In this document: piece by piece, positions 1-64,000 of the stretch
How the letters are laid out: each line of letters opens with the position of its first letter
How positions within the stretch are numbered: the first letter of the stretch is position 1
Assembly (NCBI RefSeq): GCF_031877795.1
Contig: NC_133954.1
Coordinates: 7,159,256-7,223,255, forward strand
Direction: 5' to 3'
Length of the DNA: 64,000 nt
Origin: Strix aluco
Lineage: Eukaryota; Chordata; Aves; Strigiformes; Strigidae
Made by a program: the position numbers and the translations under genes
The notes under the pieces: generated by a model
What the model saw: only the letters and a program-made list of their open reading frames with translations
What the model was told of the DNA's origin: nothing
Database searches by the model: none

Positions 1-34478
<34,478 letters not shown>

Positions 34479-36403
34479 AGACATACGGGAAGACATGAGC
34501 AAAACCAACACACAGAACTAACTCTTGGCATTAAAGCTTCCAAAATCTGCGTTTGATATTCAAACATCCTGCCGGGAATTTTCACAGTTTTTAGTGAATT
34601 TAAGGAGTTTAGAAACTGTTTTTTGTTTTCTTTTTTTTTTTCTTTTTTTTTTTTTTTTTTCCTTCTCCATGTTTCCTTGTCACACGAATGAGAGCCCCCC
34701 GATTCCTCCCAGCGGAGTGAAGCCTCGGGAGGGGAGCAGCCCACCAGACCCCCTCCCTCTTTCCTCCCCTCCCCTCTTAGGTGTATAAAACTAGAGCACA
34801 GGATTTAGCTGACTAGCAGACTTCGGGGATAGTTTTTCTCAAGCAAAAGGGTGTGTCTTTCTCTTAACCCGCTACCCCCCTCCCTGAAAGATTTTAGTGG
34901 AGTGAAATTAGTGGTGAAAAGTGATGTCTTGGGATTGCAACCTTCACTAGCTGTCTGTCTGTCCTCACGTGCAGAGTGCCCACCCTGCACTCCCACCCTC
35001 CGCCGTTTTTTCCTCCCCCAGGTTGTAGTTCCAGGTATCCCGAGGGGTGACTCTGCCCCCTCCCCGCTCTCCCCTCTGCCCCCGGGGCCGCCCGCCGCCG
35101 CCTCCTTCCCCCTCCCCTGCTTTGGGAGCAGCCGTTTGCTGTGCCGAGGTCTGGCTGCCCTGTCCCTCGTGGGGGGGGGGAAGGACGGAAGGACCCTTTT
35201 AGCCGCTTCACGCACAGCTCCGCGGGGGAGGAGCGGGATTTCGGATCAGCCCTGGCGTGATTCTGCTGGGCCGAAGGCGGGAGGGGAGGGGAGAGGCCCC
35301 AGCCCGGTGCGGCCGGATGCTTCGAGCGGGAGCAGAGTCAGGAGGCGCTTCAGGGCCGCCCCTCGGGGCCGCGGCTGCAGCTTTCAGCTGCCACACGCGG
35401 GGCTTCGACTGCCCGACGCTCGAGCTCGGCCCTCGCGGCCCCGCAGGCTCGGGCTGAGGGGCAGCTCCGGGCCACGGCACCCCCCTGCCACGAGCAGGAC
35501 GATGGGGTGGCGCCGGGTGGTCCCTGTAAGGTGGGTTTGGTCTCAGAAAAGGGGAAACAAGAGCGGGAAGGAGGGTGGGGGCGGGCGGGCGGCTGCGCTG
35601 AGGTGCTGAGGGGGTCGGGATCGGTCACCACTGCTTCGCTCCACTCCCACACACGGTCCGAGAACGGGGTCGATTCTGTTTCATTTCCCAGTCGTTGGTC
35701 CGACGTGCCACCTCCTGACAGGTATTTTATTTTGAAACCGAGTTCGCTGTTGTTCCTCCCCCCTTCCCTCCCTCCCTCCCTCCCTCCCCGGCCCTTCCGC
35801 ACCCGCAGTGACTCCCGGATCCCGCACACCGTTCCCATCTGTAACGCTTTCTGATCCCAACGGTGTGGCTATTGGTCCCTGTCCTGTTGCTAGCATTGTG
35901 CCTGTCTTATGTATAATCACATCACCAAAAAAAAAAGGAAAAAAAAAATACAAAGGACATTTTTTTTTTTTTTTTCCATTTTGTAATCGTAAAGAAATAG
36001 TAGCTAAACTGCTTAATGGTCGGGGTTTTCACAATTTTCAACATTATCTAGTGTTTTTGGTTCTGTTCTAGTTTAAAGGATTTGTCATCGTTTCTTTAAA
36101 AAAAAAAACAATGCTACCATATCCCTCTGCATAAGTGCTTTTCTATTTATAAGGTTGAAAATTCTGAATAACCCTTTTAGCATTATAAAAACCACAAAAA
36201 AAAAAAAAACCACCTTGTATTTTGTAAATATTTTCTTTTCCTGCTTTGAGCTGTGTAATGTCCTTGTTATATAGAAATGCTTTTCTTCCGAGAAGCTGAT
36301 CTTTGTTAATGTCTTGATTCTGTTGGCAAAGCACAAATGTGCTTATAAAAAAAAAAAAAAGAAGAAAAGATTAAAAAAAAAATTAAAACAATATTCTATG
36401 CAA
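34479..36403 (+). other. KANSL1: KANSL1 3' UTR
   Basis: The stretch from the KANSL1 stop to the probable cleavage zone has no conserved reading frame. Its content, in order, is a pyrimidine/T-rich tract (about 34618-34662), a GC-rich section with poly-C and CCCT runs (about 34980-35800), and an AT-rich distal third with several A and T homopolymers. The end is inferred from two ATTAAA hexamers near 36370 and 36382; no cDNA was available. Confidence 0.75.
36370..36387 (+). promoter_or_regulatory. KANSL1: KANSL1 polyadenylation signals (two ATTAAA)
   Basis: ATTAAA occurs at 36370-36375 and 36382-36387. A T/GT-rich stretch (TGTGTTTGTGAG) follows about 20 nt later and would serve as the downstream element. 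No canonical AATAAA was seen nearby on this strand. Confidence 0.6.
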
Positions 36404-37859
36404 AGTGTGTTTGTGAGACGCTGGGTTGGGACGGGGAAGGGGCCCGGTGTCGGGCGGATCAGCTGTTCCCCACCCTCCCACCCCCCCTTTCATGGGCTCT
36501 TTTTTTCCCTTTCCAACGTTCTCCCCCAGCAGCTGGTGAGCGCAGGAATTGTTCTGTGGGATCTGGGGGTTTGGGTTTAACGCTGGGGTGCGATGGGGCA
36601 GGACAGGGGCTGGGCGCTGCCTCGTGTCGCTTTTATTTGACATTTTCAGGGTTAACCAGCTCCTGCTGGTTCGCACCCAGGTACGGGTTGTGCCAATTGT
36701 TTGCCCTCGTGGCGGGTTTTGCTGTGGAAGTTTAATGTTTGCAGGAGGCGAGTGGTGGGAGGCGACTTCCCTGGGTGCTCCTAAATCTCCAAGATAAGAG
36801 AATTAAACTTTGTTCCTCGTTACCCCAGCGGATGGGAAACAGGAAGGTGCTGGGTGATTATTAGCCAGATGATCAAAGAAGTCGGAGGCAGCAACCTGGG
36901 CATCACCGTGTTTGTTAAAACTAATTAACAGGGGAGGAAAAATTCCATCTGAAAAGCAAACGGTGGCGGCCGCGCCAGCAGCTGGAAACTTCTCTGACCT
37001 GCAGCCGGCGGGTGCGGAGCGAAGGGCTCGTGGTGCTGCTGCGGCGCCGGGAACGGGGGGCCCTGGGGCTGCAGGGGGCCGGGAGGCAGCCGAGAAAACG
37101 GCCGCGGTCACACGAGCTGAAAATCAAACTTGGGCTTCCTGGCCGCAGGGCCCCTGCGCTGCCCACGGGGCAGGGCCTCCCCTTCCCGCACCCCGCTGCG
37201 GCCTCGGCCTCGCCGCCTGCTGCAGGGACGGGCAGCGGGTGAAGCTGCACTGGGGGGTGCTGCTGGGGCTGGAGCTGGGGGGAAAAGGAAAAAGAGCAAA
37301 ACCCTCCCTGCCCGTCTTTACTGCTCCTGGTAGGGGGTCCCTTCAGTGTGGCCCAAGCCCAGAATCCAGCCTGAGACCAAACCGAGCCCAGAACCCACCC
37401 TGAGCCCAGAACCCAGCCTGAGCTCAGCCTGAGCCCAAGCCTAAACCCCAGCCCAAGCCCAGAACCCAGCATGAGCCCAAACCCAGCCCAGAACACACCC
37501 TGAGCCCAGCACTCAGCCCAAGCCCAGAATCCAGCCTGAGCCCAAACCCCAGTCTGAGCCCAGAACCTGGCCTGAGTCTGAACTCTGGCCCAAGCCCAGA
37601 ACCCAGCCTGAGTCCAAATCGAGCCCAGAACAGTTCACCCAGAGCCCAGCCTAAGCCCGAGCCCAAACCCCAGCCCAGAACCCAGCCTGAGCCCAGCCCA
37701 AGCCCAGAACTCAGCCCGAGCCCAGCACTCAGCCTGAGCCCAAACCCCAGTCTGAGCTCAAACCCCAGCCCAAGCCCAGACCCCAGCAGGGCAGGAGCAG
37801 CCCTTTGTGGGCCCAGGCCCAGCTCCTGTGGGGCTCCCCCCCATTGCAAAGGAGGCGGC
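36404..37859. other. Intergenic gap between convergent KANSL1 and MAPT 3' ends
   Basis: About 1.4 kb without a recognisable gene. It has a T-rich then G-rich first part, a CpG-dense stretch at about 36955-37320 that includes GCGGCCGC, and the C-rich minisatellite. No promoter motif was recognised. Confidence 0.7.
37351..37790. repeat. Irregular C-rich minisatellite
   Basis: About 440 bp is made of variants of CCCAAGCCCAGAACCCAGCC and TGAGCCCAAACC, with imperfect 12-25 bp periodicity. The minus strand has repeated GGG runs separated by 3-6 nt. It lies in the gap between the KANSL1 and MAPT 3' ends. The open frames within it (Gly/Leu-rich or Pro-rich) are repeat artefacts. Confidence 0.9.
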
Positions 37860-37877
37860 GTTTATCGTAGTAATGAC

Positions 37878-37883
37878 TTTATT
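37878..37883 (-). promoter_or_regulatory. MAPT: MAPT distal polyadenylation signal AATAAA
   Basis: On the minus strand this reads AATTTGGAAATAAAGTCATT. Cleavage is expected 15-25 nt further, near 37860. A second AATAAA on the same strand at 39994-39999 could be a proximal site giving a shorter UTR. Confidence 0.65.
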
Positions 37884-38071
37884 TCCAAATTCACTTTTAC
37901 GGCAACAGTGTAACCCAGTTGTTAAAACGCACGATACACTATGGACACGCACAGACAGAAGCTAAGCTAGAATGATACACTGAGATCAAACCTTCCCTCC
38001 CGCCCGGCGCACGGGGACGGGGCTGCCAGCACCACCGGCAGTTGGACACCCAAGTTCAGTGAACAAGCATC

Positions 38072-38095
38072 TTTTTTTTTTTTTTTTTTTTTTTT
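38072..38095. repeat. Poly(T) tract
   Basis: A T homopolymer of about 24 bases inside the MAPT 3' UTR (poly(A) in the transcript). Confidence 0.9.
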
Positions 38096-39660
38096 CTTCT
38101 TTTTTGAGTGCAGAAACACGGTTTTTTGAATCAGTGCCGGTTTTAACCCTTTTCAGACCAAGATGTGTGTGGAGTCAAGGAAAAGCCATGGGTCAGGCTG
38201 TCCAGCTGCTCCTGGTAACCCTCAGGCCTGGGTCTGAACGCGGGGCCAGGGCTCGGGCTGCTGGAAGGGGACAGCGGGGACGCGGTGGGGGCATGGGCTG
38301 TCCTGGCACCACGGGGGACAATGGGGGGGGCTGGGGGAAGGGGCTGCTCCCTGGAGCTCACCCCACGCTAAGGCCACCCCTGGCCCCCGGGTTGGTGTCC
38401 CCAGGCCGGGGGGGTGGCACAGGGCAGGGCCAGGACGGGCCAGCTCGGCGCCGCGCCGGCCTGCAGCCGAGAAGAGTTCAAAGGGGGTGCCCAGCGCGCG
38501 GCGGGGCTCCCTCTCGCTCGTTTTACAAAGGACAAAACTACCACAGCGGCTCCTGCGTCCAACACCGATACAGAGTCACGGACTGGGGTACAGAGTCTTA
38601 CAGGCAGCGAGGCGACTGAAGGGGAGCGAGCGACAAGCAGGACACGGACTGGTGCCCGACCTGTTGGTGTTGGTGCTGCACCAGCCTCTCCCCGGCAGTA
38701 AAGCAGCTCCTGGAGCTGCAGAGACAAGGGTTGGACCCCTTCCCCAAACCGCCATTTCACCCCCCCCCCCCCACACACACACTCCCCCCCAAGACCCAAC
38801 TGTGCTCCCCAGGCACCAGCCAGGTCTCGGTTTTAGCCCGTGCAGCAGCAGCCGCCCAGCGCCACACAGGACCCGCGGGGGAGCCCACACAGGGCCCGCA
38901 CAGGCCGCGGCTTCATTGGCTCTGGGGGGTCCCGTCCAGGGAGGAACCGCTGCTCTGCCCCCGCTGTGAACAGCTGCTGAAACAGCCTCACGGCCCCCAG
39001 CCCAAGAGACACCCCCCCGCCATCCCCATCAGAGCAGGATTTCGGCCCCTCGCTGGGAAAGCGAGGCTTTCCCCACAGCACGGCCCTTGGGGTGCGGGGT
39101 CTGCGGCACCCCTGGGCCCCCCTCGGCCCTCGCTGCCATCTCCAGCAACACCCCCCGGCTCGGCTGGTGCCTCTCGGGGGGGCGGGGAGGGAGGGCACAC
39201 ACTGAGCTGCCCCGATCGCAGCTCAGGCTCTTTGGTTGTAGAAGGAAGGGGCATGCGGGGATGGCTACGGGTGCAGCACAGCCCCGGGCCACCCCCTCAG
39301 GCTCCCTCGGTTGCCACAGGAATAAAAGCAGCAAAAGAAAGAAATAAATCAGCTCTTTTCCCCTGTATGATGCTGCGGGGGGTGGGGGGGCGGGTTAGTG
39401 CTGCGTGAAGGAGACACGGTGAGGGGTAACCTGCTGCCAACTCAAACCAGGAGAGCGCCCGGGGGGGGTCGGTGCCAGGGAGCAGCCTCTGGGCCCTGAG
39501 CTCAGGACGGGACCTGGGGGAGCTGCCACCACGCCCCAGCTGAACTGGCCCCCGCGCCTTCCCCTCGCGTCCTCCCGGTTGTCTCCTACCGCTGCCAACG
39601 GCACGAGAACAGCAGAGCCATGGAGCTGCCACTTCTGCGATCTCTTAGCTGACCTTGCAG

Positions 39661-39662
39661 GG

Positions 39663-39695
<33 letters not shown>

Positions 39696-39703
39696 AAAAA
39701 AAA
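39661..39703. repeat. Poly(A)/poly(T) tract
   Basis: A 31-base A run followed by a G and nine A, inside the MAPT 3' UTR, where the transcript reads poly(U). Its length is likely variable. Confidence 0.95.
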
Positions 39704-40828
39704 GGATAAAAGGATCAACCCAAAAACTGTTACAAGCTGCACCCAAATCCAGGGGCCATCCCAGGCCTGGAGAGGCGAGTGCCCCTGGTACAGCGTCCCC
39801 AGCCCTGGGGGGCGCAGGGAGCCCCGACGCAGCCCCCCCGCGCTCCCCGGGAGCGGTGCAGGGGCTCTGCGCCCACCCTCTGCCCGGCAGCCCTGCGGAG
39901 CTGCGTCTGGGCAAAGCTCCCCCCGGACCCTCCTCGCTGGGCTGCGGCGGAGCCGGCATGGGGCAGCTCAGAACTACTTACATACTTACAGCATTTATTA
40001 TTATTTTTTTTTTTTTAAACACATGCTCGTTTATGAAAACAATCACCCTGGCACGGTCCAAGCATATACAGACAAATCTACTCTACGACACGAGGGGCTG
40101 CCAAAGGAATGGGGAAAAGCCTCTACTCATCCACTCAGCGGTTCCAGCACAGCCACGGAGAGGGAACGGCCGGCCTCGGCAGCGCTCCAGCTGCCGGAGC
40201 TGAGAGCGGGTTTAGGGGACACCTGGCAGTTTTCTTCATACACATCTCGGCTTTCGGAGGTAAAAACAAAAAGGTTTCTTCCAAATCAGCAGGCAAATTT
40301 AACGCAGAAAGGGAGGGCACCTCCCTGCAGTCCCTGGCAGCAGCACCCACTGCCCGTGGGGACCATCCTTAGGGGAAGGTCGTGTCCCCTCCCCGCGAGG
40401 GCCTCCCGCTGCCCCGTGGGGTGCTCGGGTCAGCAGCCCCCCCTCTATCCCCCTCCCCGCTTCCCCGGGGCGGCGGGAGGGTCCCTGCCAGGGCAGGTGG
40501 CCCCAGGCAGGGCTGGGACAGTGAGGGACCTCGCCGGGGGGTGGGGGGGGGCGAGGGAGGGCGCGGGGGGGACGGGCTGTGCGCTCCGAGGAGCGGGGGG
40601 AGAGGAGGTTTTGTACCTCATAGTGTCACTGATTTTGAAGTCCTGGAGCTAGAGCTGAATGAACGGTAAAAGCAGGTTAAATCATTAACCAGTTAGGGGA
40701 TGGGGAAGCAGCTGTAAAAGGAACAGAGGAAGAAGGCCAGATTATTATTTTTGTTTCTTTTCTTTTTCTTTTTTTTTTTTTTTTTTCTTTTTCCTTGTCT
40801 TCTCTCATCTTCGCCCGCCGTGCCCCGA

Positions 40829-62937
<22,109 letters not shown>

Positions 62938-64000
62938 CTGGTCCCAGTTCAGAGAAAGAATGGGAAAAACATGATCAAAAGAAGAATTAAGTTTAAGCGT
63001 GTGTCTGGAGAATGTATTTACCTCCCTGCTGATTCTGCCCATCAGTGCTGTTTTATGAGCAGGGCAGTATCAGAAAGGAAATCAACTCATGCTGACGATG
63101 GATCTAGGCAGATCTATTCAGCCTGTGCTGTACCAGACTGGAGGAGTGTTTAACCAACCCACACATCCTGGGTGGCAGGTTAGTACAAGCTCCTTCAGGC
63201 AGAGGTGCAGAAAACAGGCTGTTAAGGAGCAGGGAAACTTCTGGATTTATACACCCCTTTTCTACCCCCACCTCGCATTTACGTTGCCAGCAGCACTCAC
63301 ACGAATGTCTAACTCTTACCTGAGCCCTACCTTCTTGGTGTCTACTACCCAGCTTACTGTAATGAACTCTGCCGAGGCTATCTGACACCGGTAAATCCAA
63401 GTCTGGTATAAATCTGACACTTCAAGAACACTGGTACATTAGAAAAGCACAATTTTCTTCACAGCAATGACGATTTGTCTCTGTAAGAATTTTTTCAATT
63501 TATTGTATGACTACTTTCAAACTGGCTTAATCAGTTATATATGTATGTCACAGTTCTACAATCAAACTAGGACTTTCTCTGTTTCCCCCATTTTTTCCAA
63601 AGAGTTCAGGACACACTGCTGCTCCCTGGCTCCCTGGTGCAGTCAGAGCTTGAACCAGAGACTGCGCATCCTTGCTAGCAGGCCAGCTCTGCATTTCAGC
63701 CCAGGGCTCCACCAGCAGCCTGGGGACTGGATGCAGGACAGACAATTTGGCTGCCCGAGGGAGAGTGCTGTGGGCTTGTTTCAGTGTTCAGGCACTGGCA
63801 AAAGCCCATTTCCACCCACTACCTTTTCTCAGGTCCTGCCTGATGTTTCCAGGAAAAAGCCAGTGGCTACCACGCAGGGGCCACATACTCATTTTTCACA
63901 TACAGACCTGACTCTCCCAGGGGCTCCTGCCTTCTTGTACACACACAGCACTGCTGCAGCTCACTCCCTTCTTCCTCTGCCCCTGAAAGTCCTCCATCCC
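62938..64000 (-). other. MAPT: MAPT intron upstream of exon 4 (partial)
   Basis: No match to tau exon 1, 2 or 3 could be found up to the window edge. Confidence 0.65.

Larger units (their letters stand above)
37860..40828 (-). other. MAPT: MAPT 3' UTR
   Basis: About 3 kb lies between the tau stop codon and a distal AATAAA. It is GC-rich with several long U tracts on the transcript strand (near 40758-40790, 40008-40018, 39663-39703 and 38072-38095). Long vertebrate MAPT 3' UTRs of this type are known, but the extent here is inferred from the polyadenylation signal. The open frames on both strands inside it are low-complexity. Confidence 0.7.

Noticed and set aside
34851-35609. 252-codon + strand open frame
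   Set aside because: It lies in the GC-rich KANSL1 3' UTR; stop-poor because of base composition, with no recognisable domain.
37424-37849. Gly/Leu-rich minus-strand open frame
   Set aside because: Artefact of the minisatellite; all frames stay open because the unit lacks stops.
39579-40652. 357-codon + strand open frame
   Set aside because: It lies antisense in the MAPT 3' UTR, includes a poly-Lys from an A tract, and is low-complexity GC-rich sequence.
63907-63985. Exon-like minus-strand interval (TTTCAG acceptor, GTCTGT donor) considered as tau exon 2 or 3
   Set aside because: The translation is Cys-rich and unlike the acidic, Cys-free tau N-terminal inserts; the donor is poor.

Overview
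This window is a piece of a bird genome. It holds the 3' two-thirds of KANSL1 on the + strand and most of MAPT (tau) on the - strand, in tail-to-tail orientation. This is the same neighbour relation as at human 17q21.31. The genes were recognised from conserved peptides read across GT/AG splice junctions. The avian (sauropsid) assignment rests on CR1 LINE copies and on a tandemly duplicated tau exon 10, which fits the five-repeat tau known from chicken. The species cannot be named from the sequence alone.

Layout. Bases 1-5818 are KANSL1 intron; the large N-terminal exon lies to the left of the window. Thirteen coding exons (5819-34478) encode about 681 residues to the stop. They carry a conserved aromatic helical segment, the WDR5-binding ARTRPV region, a Cys-rich patch and the C-terminal PEHE domain that contacts KAT8/MOF. 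The last exon has an 18-serine tract. The KANSL1 3' UTR ends near 36403. A GC-rich intergenic gap of about 1.4 kb (36404-37859) contains an irregular C-rich/G-rich minisatellite. The MAPT 3' UTR (37860-40828) follows. Twelve MAPT coding exons lie between 40829 and 62937: exons 13, 12, 11, 10B, 10A, 9, 8, 7, 6, 5, 4A and 4 in window order. Together they make 754 codons including the stop in one unbroken frame. Exons 1-3 lie to the right or were not found.

What stands out. A block of about 235 bp containing tau exon 10 (microtubule-binding repeat R2) is tandemly duplicated, with only 147 nt of intron between the two 93-nt exons. Both copies are intact and in phase, and both keep the 5' splice-site stem-loop that controls exon 10 splicing in human tau. 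Tau with 3, 4 or 5 repeats can therefore be made. The rarely used cassettes 4A, 6 and 8 are also open and phase-compatible, so 'big tau' forms are possible. The rest is intron with CR1 and MIR-like relics, homopolymer tracts and one unidentified coding-like relic (7058-7508).

The two genes are not known to work in one pathway. KANSL1 is a scaffold of the nuclear NSL histone acetyltransferase complex, and tau is a neuronal microtubule-associated protein.
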